Of a stretch of DNA of 64,000 bases, positions 50,081 through 58,981 are shown one piece after another (positions within the stretch are counted from its first letter, which is position 1; every line of letters begins with the position of its first letter). Under the pieces are notes generated by a model. That model worked only from the letters and a program-made list of their open reading frames with translations. It had not been told where the DNA came from and did no database searches. Position numbers and translations under genes: made by a program. Origin of the DNA: Corallococcus macrosporus (GTDB lineage: Bacteria > Myxococcota > Myxococcia > Myxococcales > Myxococcaceae); assembly GCF_017302985.1 (NCBI RefSeq), contig NZ_JAFIMU010000007.1, positions 1,736,001 to 1,800,000 on the forward strand, written 5' to 3'.

Positions 50081-53000
50081 TCAGCCGCCGGACACGGGCG
50101 CGTCCGCGCACACGCGCAGGCCCACCGTGACGTCGCGCAGCGAGGGCTCTGGCAGCTCCCGGTTGGAGGACCGGGCGCTCGTCACGTTGAAGGCGAAGCT
50201 GCCGCCGCGGGCCACCGGGCGGCCGGGCTCCAGCCACGAGCGCGTCCACTCCCACACGTTGCCCGCCATGTCGTCCGCGCCGAAGGGGCTGCGGGACGCG
50301 GGGTGGCTGCCCACGACGTCCGGGCCGAAGCCGCCCGGGTCCTTGCCGTAGGTGACGTCCACGTTGGCCTCGTCCGCGCCCAGCCGGGAGCCGTGGGGGT
50401 ACTCGCGGCCGTCCACGCCGCGCGCGGCCCGCTCCCACTCCAGCTCCGAGCACAGCCGCGCCCCCGGCACCCGCCCGGACGTGGACAGCCACGTCACGTA
50501 GGCCTCCGCGTCCGCGAAGTTGATGCCGCTCACGGGGAACTGGCGCCAGTCCTGCTCCGTGCGCTGCGAGCGCCGCGCGTACCTCACGGGCTCGCCCGTC
50601 CGCGCCGTATAGCGCACGCCGCCGGGCTGGAAGCGCAGCCGCCAGCCGTTGCCGTCCGGCTCCAGCGCCAGGCCCCCGGCGTAGCCGCCCGTGCCCACGC
50701 GGGGCTGGCGCGCGGCGCGGGCCTCGGGGGGCAGCGACGCCAGGTACTGGAGCCAGTCCGCGTACGTCGTCTCGTGCCGGGCGATGAGGAAGCCCTGCAC
50801 GGGCACCGTGTGCAGCGGGGTGGCGTTGAGGAAGTCGCGCACGCTGGACTCGGCGGCGCTGCCAAAGCGCACGTCGCCCGGCGGCACGTAGGCGAAGCCC
50901 GGCGGGAGCGCCCCCGCGCGCACGAGCGGCACGGCGACGCGGCGCGACTCCCCGCGCGTCAGCAGCAGCGGCTGCACGGACTCTTCGTGGCCCGGCGCGC
51001 GCACGCTGAGCTGCCAGGTGCCTGGAGGCACGGTGACGTCGGTCCAGGGCAGCGCGCCCGGGGAGGGCAGCGGCTCGCCCACGACGTCCGGTCCGCCGGC
51101 CTCGCGCGACACAGGGCGCAGCTCCGCGGAGGCACCGGGGGCGTCCACCTGGAGGGACAGGCGGGCGGGCGTGTTCCAGCGGCTCCAGCGCTCGCCGTCG
51201 ACGTCGTAGAGGCGCAGGCGCTGGAGCAGCGCGGGCAGCACGGGCTCGCGCTCGCTTTCGGCCCACAGGGCGCGCTCGTAGAGGAAGTCCGCCAGCGCGT
51301 CGCGCACGTCGGTGCGGGTGGGGGCCAGCGCCAGCGCGCGCTCCAGCCGGTCCGCCACGGCGTCGAAGTGGTGGGAGAGCTGGGCCCCGTGCCCGGCCAC
51401 CTTCGCCCAGGCCCGGTCGCCGTCCGCCTTGTGGCCGGTGTCGTAGAGCCCGAAGGCCTCCGCGCGCTCGGCCTGGAGCGCGTCGCGTTCGCGGCGCACG
51501 GCGTCCATCTCCGAGCCGGCCGCGGCCAGCTCGCCGCGCACGCGCGCGTTGAGCACGTGGCGCTCGCGCCACTGGAGGCCCGCGTACACGAGCCCCAGCG
51601 ACACGATGAAGCCCAGCGCCAGGCCCAGCTTCAGGCGCCGGCTGCGCACGCCGGTGCGGCGGGACGTGCTGAGGAAGGACTGCTCGCGCTGGGTGAGCTC
51701 GGACGGCTCCAGCAGCTCCGTCTCCGCAAGCTGGCGCGGGCCCCAGAGCGACTCGCGCGCGTGGCCCAGGCGCTCCCACTGCGCGGCGGCGGCCTCCAGC
51801 CGGGCCTGCACCTCGCGGCGCTCGCCCGCCTCCACCAGCCAGCGGGCCAGCGTGGCCCAGCCGGTGAGGAGCGCCTCGTGGGCCAGTTCGTACGCGGTGC
51901 CACCCTCCCCCTCGCGCGCCACGAGCAGGCGCGCGCGAACCAGCGCCTCCAGCGCGGCGCGGTAGCGCGGGTCGTCACCCACGAGCTCGCGGTCCGTCTT
52001 GCGCGCGCGGGTGCCGTCCGCCGTCACCAGGCGCAGCATCACCCCGCGCGCCGCCGAGCGCTGGTCCGGCAGCAGGCGGGCCACCGCGGCGTCGGCGTGC
52101 CGGGCGAGCGCGCCGGACACGCCGCCCAGCGAGTCCAGCGCCGCCTGGGTCATCACGCCCTGGGACTCGTCGCGCGCGTCCCACAGCTCCGCCAGCGCGA
52201 ACTGGAGCAGCGGCAGGCCGCCGTCGGAGGCCGCCGTGGAGGCGACGAGCGCGTCCACCACGGCCTCGGACTCGAAGCGCACGCCCTTTACGCGGGCCGG
52301 GCCCACGATGGCCTCGCGCGTCTCCTCCGGGGTGAGCGCGCGCAGCAGGTACAGCGCGTGCGGCACCTCCGGGCCCAGGCCGGGCACGGCGGTGAGGCGG
52401 GTGAGGAAGTCGCTGCGGCCGGTGGCGAGCAGCCGCAGGCCCCCGGCGGCTTCCGTGAGCGACCCCAGCGCGGCGCCCGCGAGCGCGGCCTCCTCCGGCG
52501 GGGACAGCGTCACCAGCTCCTCCAACTGGTCCATGTAGACGAGCAGCCCGCCCTGCGTGCCCAGCTTCGCGCGCAGCCTGCGGCCGAGCGACGTGGGGTC
52601 CTGGCGCAGCGTCTCCGCGAGCGGCTCCTCGTCCACCTCCAGCACCGGCGCGAGCGCCACGGCCAGCGCGGACACGGGCCTGCGTCCGGGCACGAGCCGC
52701 GCGGTGCGCCAGCGGCGGCCGTCCTCCAGCGCGCCGTCCGCCACGGCGGGGAGAATGCCCGCCAGGCACAGGGACGACTTGCCCACGCCGGAGTCGCCCG
52801 TCATCAGCAGGAAGGCCTCCGCCTTGAGCCGCTCCAGCACGGAGCGCTGCTCGCGGCGGCGGCCGAAGAAGAGGGCGCGGTGCTCGGCCTCGAAGGCCTG
52901 GAGGCCGCGGTAGGGATTGCCCTCCGGAACGGAGACCGGCGTCTCCTCGCGCGTCAGCGCCTCCAGCGCGTCGAGCAGCTGCGCGGCGGACGCGTGGCGC

Positions 53001-53896
53001 TGGGCCGGGTCGCGCTTGAGGCACTTGTCGATGGCGGCGGCGAACCCGGGGTCCACCGACGGGGCCACTTCCAGGAGGGGGCGCACGTCGCGGGTGCGCA
53101 CGGCCTCGGACAGCTCGCGCCAGGGCACGTCGCGGAAGGGGCCCCGGCCCGCGCACAGCTCGTAGAGCACGACGCCCAGCGAGTACACGTCACTGCGCGC
53201 GCTGAGCTCCTCGCCCGCCCAGGCTTCCGGGGACATGTAGTAGGGCGTGCCCACCAGCGCGCCGCGCGGCAGGGACGGCAGGAAGACGCCGTCCAGCGAG
53301 CGGGCGCCCAGCGCGGGGCTGGACTCCGGATCCCAGTCCGCGGGCAGCTCCGGCGGCGGCAGGGGCGCGCGCGGCGCGGTGGACTCGCCGGCCTCCGCGC
53401 GGTCGAGCAGCTTGGCGAGGCCGAAGTCGAGCAGCTTCACCTCGCCGCTCTCCGTGAGCACGGCGTTGCCCGGCTTGATGTCGCGGTGGAGCACGCCCCG
53501 TCGGTGGGCGGCACCCAGCCCCCGGGCCAGGTCCCGCCCGATGCCCAGCGCGCGCTCCCAGGGCACCGGCCGGGCCAGCCGGTCCAGGCTGACGCCCCGG
53601 ATGAACTCCGAGATGAGGTACGGCTGATCCTCCAGCTGCCCCACCCGGTACAGGGTGACGACGTTGGGGTGCTGGATGCGGGCGGCGGCCCGGGCCTCCA
53701 CGAGGAAGCGCGCCAGCGCGTTGGAGCCCAGCGACGGGATGAACTTCACCGCGACGGGGCGCTCCAGGAGCGTGTCATGCGCCAGGTACACCCGGCCCGT
53801 GCGCCCCCGTCCGAGCGGCCGCACGATGCGGTACTCGTCGAACTCCTCGGGGGGAGTCCACGCGTCGGGAGGTGGGGACGAGGCGGGAGAGCCCAC
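50081..53896 (-). CDS. Ser/Thr kinase - nSTAND NTPase - FGE-like fusion protein
   Basis: A 1271-residue protein with three parts. Kinase, residues about 20-300: LGRGRTGRVYLA, VAVKFIP, VLHRDIKPGNAVL, LLDFGLAK. nSTAND-type NTPase, from about 328: GLQAFEAEHRALFFGRRREQ, Walker A MTGDSGVGKSS near 365, Walker B LLVYMDQLEELV. Then a membrane helix near 750 (LKLGLALGFIVSLGLVYAGLQ), a PEGA-like stretch, and from about 985 a C-terminal sulfatase-modifying (FGE/SUMF1) fold: GFAYVPPGDVRFG, GNVWEWTRSW, ARGGSFAFN. The catalytic cysteines expected after GGSW/F are not there, so the FGE fold is probably a binding module. Such kinases sense signals and phosphorylate partners in Myxobacteria. The start is a GTG at 53896. 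The response regulator gene is next upstream. Confidence 0.85.
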   Translation of the reverse strand: MGSPASSPPPDAWTPPEEFDEYRIVRPLGRGRTGRVYLAHDTLLERPVAVKFIPSLGSNALARFLVEARAAARIQHPNVVTLYRVGQLEDQPYLISEFIRGVSLDRLARPVPWERALGIGRDLARGLGAAHRRGVLHRDIKPGNAVLTESGEVKLLDFGLAKLLDRAEAGESTAPRAPLPPPELPADWDPESSPALGARSLDGVFLPSLPRGALVGTPYYMSPEAWAGEELSARSDVYSLGVVLYELCAGRGPFRDVPWRELSEAVRTRDVRPLLEVAPSVDPGFAAAIDKCLKRDPAQRHASAAQLLDALEALTREETPVSVPEGNPYRGLQAFEAEHRALFFGRRREQRSVLERLKAEAFLLMTGDSGVGKSSLCLAGILPAVADGALEDGRRWRTARLVPGRRPVSALAVALAPVLEVDEEPLAETLRQDPTSLGRRLRAKLGTQGGLLVYMDQLEELVTLSPPEEAALAGAALGSLTEAAGGLRLLATGRSDFLTRLTAVPGLGPEVPHALYLLRALTPEETREAIVGPARVKGVRFESEAVVDALVASTAASDGGLPLLQFALAELWDARDESQGVMTQAALDSLGGVSGALARHADAAVARLLPDQRSAARGVMLRLVTADGTRARKTDRELVGDDPRYRAALEALVRARLLVAREGEGGTAYELAHEALLTGWATLARWLVEAGERREVQARLEAAAAQWERLGHARESLWGPRQLAETELLEPSELTQREQSFLSTSRRTGVRSRRLKLGLALGFIVSLGLVYAGLQWRERHVLNARVRGELAAAGSEMDAVRRERDALQAERAEAFGLYDTGHKADGDRAWAKVAGHGAQLSHHFDAVADRLERALALAPTRTDVRDALADFLYERALWAESEREPVLPALLQRLRLYDVDGERWSRWNTPARLSLQVDAPGASAELRPVSREAGGPDVVGEPLPSPGALPWTDVTVPPGTWQLSVRAPGHEESVQPLLLTRGESRRVAVPLVRAGALPPGFAYVPPGDVRFGSAAESSVRDFLNATPLHTVPVQGFLIARHETTYADWLQYLASLPPEARAARQPRVGTGGYAGGLALEPDGNGWRLRFQPGGVRYTARTGEPVRYARRSQRTEQDWRQFPVSGINFADAEAYVTWLSTSGRVPGARLCSELEWERAARGVDGREYPHGSRLGADEANVDVTYGKDPGGFGPDVVGSHPASRSPFGADDMAGNVWEWTRSWLEPGRPVARGGSFAFNVTSARSSNRELPEPSLRDVTVGLRVCADAPVSGG

Positions 53897-53972
53897 CAGG
53901 GTTGCCTACGTTTCCCGCGTCCGTGGGTCAACCGGGGGGCCCGCGGGAGCCCGCCCCGGCGCAGGGTGCCGC

Positions 53973-54004
53973 ACCCGAGTGTCCATCCATGGACACTCCC
54001 GGGT
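53973..54004 (-). terminator. Hairpin between response regulator and kinase fusion gene
   Basis: ACCCG-AGTGTCCAT pairs with ATGGACACT-CCCGGGT across a 2-nt bulge, with a 2-4 nt loop. It lies just beyond the response-regulator stop and upstream of the kinase gene, so the two genes may be separately transcribed. Confidence 0.45.
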
Positions 54005-54015
54005 GGGACCTGGGA

Positions 54016-54486
54016 TTACTCCTGACCCGAGCGGGGCTTTGCCTTGCTGGGTTTGAGCATGTTGCGGATCTTGTTCTCCAGGTCCTGGGGCAGACAGGGC
54101 TTGGCGACGAACTCGTCCGCGCCCACGGAGAGGGCGTGCTCGGCGTTGCCGGCGAGCACGTGGCCGGTGAGGGCCATCACGGGGATGTCGCGGGTGCGGG
54201 TGTCCTGCTTGATGCGCCGCGTTGCCTCCCAGCCATCCATGACGGGGAGGGACAGGTCCATGAGGATGATGTCCGGCTCCCCCTCCTGGGCCTTCTCCAC
54301 GGCCTCCAGGCCGTTCTTGGCGGTGTCCACCTCAAACCCGCAGAACTCCAGGTATTCGGCGTACATCTCGCGGGCGTCGTCGAAGTCGTCGACGACGAGG
54401 ACGCGCTGCTTGGCGGAGTTCACGGGAGCGGGCCCACCGCTCGCGGTTGGCTCACCCTCTGGAGATGTCAGGACCGCGTTCTTCAT
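54016..54486 (-). CDS. Stand-alone response regulator (CheY-like)
   Basis: A 156-residue single-domain receiver. A flexible N-terminus of about 25 residues precedes the receiver: VLVVDDFDDAREMY (acidic pair), DIILMDLSLPVMDGWEAT (phosphorylation Asp about 78), VMALTGH (switch Thr) and EFVAKPCLPQDLENKI (Lys). There is no output domain. It is a phosphotransfer or protein-binding regulator whose kinase is not adjacent as a histidine kinase; a Ser/Thr kinase fusion is the next gene. The ATG at 54486 is chosen because the frame above it is unrelated. The tail (SKAKPRSGQE) is basic. Confidence 0.9.
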   Translation of the reverse strand: MKNAVLTSPEGEPTASGGPAPVNSAKQRVLVVDDFDDAREMYAEYLEFCGFEVDTAKNGLEAVEKAQEGEPDIILMDLSLPVMDGWEATRRIKQDTRTRDIPVMALTGHVLAGNAEHALSVGADEFVAKPCLPQDLENKIRNMLKPSKAKPRSGQE

Positions 54487-54661
54487 GGAGCAGAGGCCTC
54501 GCATGCAGGGGAGGGGCGGGACGAATCTAAACACGTCCACGAAAAAGCGCCCGTTCTCGCAAGATTTCCCTGGACGGCTCCCAGGGTAGGTCCGTTGTCC
54601 GCCGCGCGACAGGGGGACACGAGCCGACAGTGTAGGTGGGCGGAGGGACTGGGGGTGGTGG

Positions 54662-56470
54662 CTAGTGGTTGGGGCGGTGGACGTGGAGCCTGGGCTGGGT
54701 GGGGTCCTGCTCTTCGACTTCGGTCCAGGCCAGGAAGATGCGCCCGTCCTTGTCCGTGCCGACCTGGGAGTGGCTCACCGGCGTCGCGCCGGGATTGGCG
54801 CTCAGCGCGCCTCCCATCTGCTCCCAGTGATCCGTGGTCCACCGCTGGACGAACAGGCTTCGCACGGAGGACGAGGCTTCGGACTCGGGCTCTTCGAGCA
54901 GCATGATCAACCTGTCCTGCGCGTCGAGCTTGAGAGCGGTGGCGGAAGCGTCAGTCCGTCCAGGGACGCGGTCGTAGGTATTTCCCACGCGCTCCCAGCT
55001 CCCCGCCATTGGCCACTGCTGCACGAGGACGGACTGACTGCCATTGGACTGGACCGGGCTGGCGACGACGGTCCTGCCATCCCCGCCCACCGTCATCGCG
55101 AACATGGACGACGCGGCTTGTCTGGATGGAGCCGTATACCCGAGATCACTCCCGCCTGACGAACGATTAACGGAAATCGCCCACCCGGGAAATCCATACT
55201 CCGTATTGCTCCAGCCCAGGATCTGCTCGTTCCACTGGTTCAGTTCCAGATGCAGAGAAGTGAGGTTTGGGACGCCCTGGGAGCCTCCCCCGACCCGTGA
55301 TCTCCACTCTCCCGCCTGCAGGCGGAAGACACTGACTCGGAGCTCCGAAGCATTCCTTTCCTTGAAAGCAATGACAGGGATCCCCCCAAAGCTTTCCACC
55401 TTCATTCGCACGTCAGTCACACTGGCTTGCGACAAGACAGGAATGACGGGCGCCCCCAAGGCAGTCCAGGCGCTCCCGGACCACCGCCGGACATGGACCT
55501 CCACGCTTCCATCGAGCTTGGGTTGGACCCAGGCCACGTGCGGGGTGTCCGACGAGTCGAGATGCAGAACACACTCCGTTGCCTGGGGATCTCCAGCGCT
55601 GCCTTGGAGCGGGGCTCCCAGGGCTTGCCAGGCCACCCCGGTCCAACGTTCAACCTGGACGCTGGACGTCCCCGCTCCCAACCGCGCCACCAGCGGAGTT
55701 CCCCCGCGCTCCACCTGGAGCGAAAAGGAATCCACACGGGGCCGAGGGGTCTGCGCGTCGCCCAGGGGGAGAAAAGCAGGAACCCGCCAGGACCATCCCT
55801 GGGAAGGCATCGCCACGGAGTTGCCCGCGGCATCCGTAACGCTCGCATCGAACACCACCCGCATCACTTCGCGCACAGGCAGAAGCTCAAGCGGCTGAAG
55901 CGTCAGGACGCGGCCGTCCTGCGATAGCGAAACCTCCGCGGGGACCTCGCTCTGTCCCGCCAGCAACCGGACCGTCCTGGTGTTCACGTTGCCCGCCATC
56001 ACGGGCTCGGACAGCTCCGCGCGAACGGTCTGGTGCACGGACACCCACTGCGCACCGTCCTCGGGAGTCCGCGACACCAGCGTGGGACCCGTCCGGTCCA
56101 CCACCAGTTGGCGCGGGGCGCTCAAGAACTCCTGCCCGCATCGGCGCGCACGGATGACGAACGCATGCGGGCCCTCCGAAACGGATTGGGTCTTCCAATC
56201 CAGGACGAAGGGCTCCTCCAGGGAGGTGACCGCGGTGCCGTCCACGAGCAGGTCCACGGTGTCCGGTTCGGCCCCCGTCAGTTGAACCTGAAGCCTCGCG
56301 GTGCTCCCGACCGGGGCTCCGTCCGCGGGTGACACCCATTGAAGGTCAATCGGCTCTTCACCTGCGTCACTGCAGTCAGCCACATCGGGGGGAGCCACAA
56401 GGTCGGGAACCTGGATGCATGCTGCGGGCATGAGCAGCAGCGCCACCAGGACGGAACAGGGATTTTTCAT
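54662..56470 (-). CDS. Secreted lipoprotein with Ig-like repeat, unknown function
   Basis: A 602-residue protein with a lipoprotein signal (VLVALLLMPAACIQ; lipobox PAAC). Mature residues about 45-135 and 135-240 are two Ig-like domains: VSPADGAPVGSTARLQVQLT, and LVSRTPEDGAQWVSVHQTVRAELSEP, which is of the Big_5/SbsA type. The rest has repeated beta segments with the pattern VQVERW-TG-AWQALGAP, VHVRRW-SG-AWTALGAP and VQQWPMAGSWERVG, suggesting a propeller. There is no catalytic motif. It may bind carbohydrate or protein at the cell surface. The ATG at 56470 has no strong ribosome site. GC content is lower than average. Confidence 0.65.
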   Translation of the reverse strand: MKNPCSVLVALLLMPAACIQVPDLVAPPDVADCSDAGEEPIDLQWVSPADGAPVGSTARLQVQLTGAEPDTVDLLVDGTAVTSLEEPFVLDWKTQSVSEGPHAFVIRARRCGQEFLSAPRQLVVDRTGPTLVSRTPEDGAQWVSVHQTVRAELSEPVMAGNVNTRTVRLLAGQSEVPAEVSLSQDGRVLTLQPLELLPVREVMRVVFDASVTDAAGNSVAMPSQGWSWRVPAFLPLGDAQTPRPRVDSFSLQVERGGTPLVARLGAGTSSVQVERWTGVAWQALGAPLQGSAGDPQATECVLHLDSSDTPHVAWVQPKLDGSVEVHVRRWSGSAWTALGAPVIPVLSQASVTDVRMKVESFGGIPVIAFKERNASELRVSVFRLQAGEWRSRVGGGSQGVPNLTSLHLELNQWNEQILGWSNTEYGFPGWAISVNRSSGGSDLGYTAPSRQAASSMFAMTVGGDGRTVVASPVQSNGSQSVLVQQWPMAGSWERVGNTYDRVPGRTDASATALKLDAQDRLIMLLEEPESEASSSVRSLFVQRWTTDHWEQMGGALSANPGATPVSHSQVGTDKDGRIFLAWTEVEEQDPTQPRLHVHRPNH

Positions 56471-56612
56471 GGGGGTACGGCTGAGCAAGGACGAATCCAT
56501 CCGGAAGTGGCCCCGTTCCGTATGCATTCCGAGAGGTTGCGCGTCCAGCGACGGGGGGACACGTCTTCCGTCAAGACGGGAGGATCCCGCCCTGGAGACA
56601 GCTTGAAACGAA

Positions 56613-56648
56613 GATGCCCCCGCGAAGCCTGGGCTTCACGGGGGCATC
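56613..56648 (-). terminator. Strong intrinsic terminator after carboxypeptidase-regulatory-like lipoprotein
   Basis: GATGCCCCCG pairs with CGGGGGCATC and is extended by an inner GAAGCC/GGCTTC stem, giving about 16 bp in all. On the minus strand it is followed by TTCGTTT. It begins 28 nt beyond the stop at 56676. Confidence 0.65.
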
Positions 56649-56675
56649 CTGGATGCGTCAACTCCCTACGTCAGC

Positions 56676-58325
56676 TCAAGGAGCAGCGGTCGGCGCGGGG
56701 TGCTGGCCAATGCCCGTCGCTTCCAGGTCCGTGTTGATCCCCTGGCCCCAGATGGACTCGTAGACGTCGTTGGTGCCCAGGACGGGCGCCAGGTTGCTGA
56801 ACGAAACGACGAGACGAACCTGGCTCGGGTTGAGGGCAACGGTACCCGTGTAATTGAAGAAGTAGCGGGTGCTGTACCCAGACGGCTGGATGCCGAAGAC
56901 GGGCAGCTCGGCCGGCGTGCGCGTCTGGACGGGCCTCGTCGGCTCAGCGATCTCCAGGGGGAAGCCCTGGCCGCTGTAGTTGCCGACCTCACCGAAGGAG
57001 TTGCCACCCACGGTGCCGTTGTTGTCGATGTCCGAGGCGAAGAAGACCTGGACGGACTGGCCGACCTGCTTCGCGATGGGCGCGCTGAAGTTCACGAACA
57101 CGTCTTCAAACTGGTTGAGCTGCGTCGCGGTGGCCGCGGGCGGCAGCGACTTCTCCTGGTACCGGAGCTCCGCGATGGTCACGGCCTTCGGCGTGGACTG
57201 GTCGCCGCCGAAGAAGAAGCCCGTGCGGCTGTAGTTGCTGCCACCCTCGGCGGACACGGCGCGCACGAAGATGTTGTACTCCTTGCCCTCCTGCACGATG
57301 CCGTTGGACGGGGTGATGGTCGCCGAGTAGCCGCCGACGTTCACCGAGGCCGTCACCGGCAGCGACTCCTTCGCGTACTCGTCCGTCAGGCGCACGAGCA
57401 GCGAGCCCGGCTGCACCGGCTGGTTGAAGTACACGTAGATGGGCTCGCCCGGACGCACCATGTTCCGGAGCGGATCCAGCTCGGTGGCGCCCTTGAGGCT
57501 GGACACGTTGCCACCCTCGATGGTCAGCGCCACGTTCGACGGCTTCGAGTAGGCCAGCTGCGCGAGCGTCGTGGTCTGCGTCCCCACGATGGAGCCACCC
57601 GAGTAGCTCTTCACGTAGCCGCCCGTGTCCACCACCCCGTCGCCGTTGGAGTCCATCGGGGCGATCCAGAGGTTGTAGGTGCCGTTCAGCCGCGCCATCT
57701 CCACGCCGGAGGGGATGCCGTTGAAGGTCAGCACGCCGTTGGCGTCCGCCGTGGCCTCCACGTAGACCTTGCTCACCACGGAGTTGGCCTGGTCGTAGTT
57801 GCTCAGGATGACCGAGCCCGCCTTGTCCACCTCGAGCACGCCCTTCGCGCCCACCGCCGGACGGCCCTGCGGCGTCACCACGTTGACCACCATCGAGCCG
57901 TTCAGCTGCGTCAGCGTCACCGGGCCGAAGCTCGCGTTGCCGTTGTTGATGGGGACGTTGCCCGCCGTCGAGGGCACCACGGACGTCGCGCGCAGCGTGG
58001 AGTAGCCGCTCTTGCTGAACGTCAGCAGCACCTGCGCGCCCGCCGGCACGTCCGCCATCACGAAGTTGCCGCTGGCGTCCGTCGTCGCCGACTTGCCCGT
58101 CGCCTGGCTGCCAATCGTCATCGCGACCGTGACGTCCGCGAGCGGCTGCAGCGTCGTGCTCAGCACCTGGCCCGACACCGTGCCCTTCGGCGTGGAAGGC
58201 ACCACCACCGACACGTTGTTCGGGTCGTAGACGCCGTCCGCGATGCCATCGTTGTTCGCGTCAGTCGAGTCACCGCACCCCCAAACCATCAGCGGCAACA
58301 CGGCCATCAGCACTTGCTTCTTCAT
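56676..58325 (-). CDS. Lipoprotein with carboxypeptidase-regulatory-like domain
   Basis: A 549-residue protein with a lipoprotein signal (QVLMAVLPLMVWGCGDS). Residues about 50-120 are a carboxypeptidase-regulatory-like (CarboxypepD_reg) domain: GTVSGQVLSTTLQPLADVTVAM, GNFVMADVPAGAQVLLTFSKSGY. Later segments (PVTASVNVGGYSATITPSNG, EYNIFVRAVSAEGGS) look like Ig-like surface modules. An NDGIADG stretch near residue 30 resembles thrombospondin-type-3-like calcium repeats. No catalytic residues. The start is the ATG at 58325 with AAGGTGGGG upstream. A strong hairpin follows the gene. Confidence 0.75.
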   Translation of the reverse strand: MKKQVLMAVLPLMVWGCGDSTDANNDGIADGVYDPNNVSVVVPSTPKGTVSGQVLSTTLQPLADVTVAMTIGSQATGKSATTDASGNFVMADVPAGAQVLLTFSKSGYSTLRATSVVPSTAGNVPINNGNASFGPVTLTQLNGSMVVNVVTPQGRPAVGAKGVLEVDKAGSVILSNYDQANSVVSKVYVEATADANGVLTFNGIPSGVEMARLNGTYNLWIAPMDSNGDGVVDTGGYVKSYSGGSIVGTQTTTLAQLAYSKPSNVALTIEGGNVSSLKGATELDPLRNMVRPGEPIYVYFNQPVQPGSLLVRLTDEYAKESLPVTASVNVGGYSATITPSNGIVQEGKEYNIFVRAVSAEGGSNYSRTGFFFGGDQSTPKAVTIAELRYQEKSLPPAATATQLNQFEDVFVNFSAPIAKQVGQSVQVFFASDIDNNGTVGGNSFGEVGNYSGQGFPLEIAEPTRPVQTRTPAELPVFGIQPSGYSTRYFFNYTGTVALNPSQVRLVVSFSNLAPVLGTNDVYESIWGQGINTDLEATGIGQHPAPTAAP

Positions 58326-58466
58326 CGTCCCCACCTTGAATTTATGACGGAATTTTCACGCCCCAGCTGCTCCCAAAGGGCGGAAATCGGACACTCCCTG
58401 ACCCGGGCACACGCCGTCAAGGTGGGGTGAAATCTACCCAAGCCCATTGAAAGAGGATGACTCACC

Positions 58467-58910
58467 ATGTCAGACGTCAACGACCCCTGCCTGGGCTGCG
58501 CCATCCTTCAGGGGGAGGTCCACCCACCGGGTGGCGTGCTCGCCCGGGCACCCGGACTCGTCCTGCACGGGGTGGCGTCCCCCAGTCCTCTGCCGGGCTG
58601 GGTGGTGCTCACCAGCGATCAGCATGTGCGCGGCTGGTATGACCTGGACGAGGGGGCGGCTCGGGAGCTGGGGCCCTTCGCCGCCCGGGTGATGCGCGCC
58701 CAGCGCGAGGTGCTGGGGGCCGAGCACGTCTACGCCTTCGCCATTGGCGACGTGCTCCGGCACTTCCACCTGCACCTCGTGCCCCGCTTCGCGGACACCC
58801 CGTCCCACCTCCGGGGTCGGGGCGCCTTCGACGCGGCCCCGGCGGAGCACCTCGCGCCCCAGACGCTGGAGGCCGCGGCCCGGCGGCTGGCGGCGGCGCT
58901 CGCCCGCTGA
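58467..58910 (+). CDS. HIT family protein
   Basis: A 147-residue protein of the histidine-triad superfamily. An N-terminal CLGCAIL with GEVHPPGG is typical of HIT-like hydrolases. The catalytic triad is HFHLHLVPR (near 98-106), where the middle His of HxHxHxx is the nucleophile. The partner strand LVLHGVASPSPLPGWVVLTSDQH fits the nucleotide-binding part. Members hydrolyse nucleotide phosphoramidates or dinucleotides. The substrate is unknown. The ATG at 58467 has AGAGGA upstream. Confidence 0.85.
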   Translation: MSDVNDPCLGCAILQGEVHPPGGVLARAPGLVLHGVASPSPLPGWVVLTSDQHVRGWYDLDEGAARELGPFAARVMRAQREVLGAEHVYAFAIGDVLRHFHLHLVPRFADTPSHLRGRGAFDAAPAEHLAPQTLEAAARRLAAALAR

Positions 58911-58981
58911 CCCATGCCGGGCGTGCACTGGGCGCCCGGGAGGGTCCACTGTCATGGACCTGACACCGTATCGGGGGAAGA

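Noticed and set aside
50081-53896. True formylglycine-generating enzyme activity of the C-terminal domain
   Set aside because: The cysteines expected after the GGSF region are absent, so an enzymatic FGE role is not supported.
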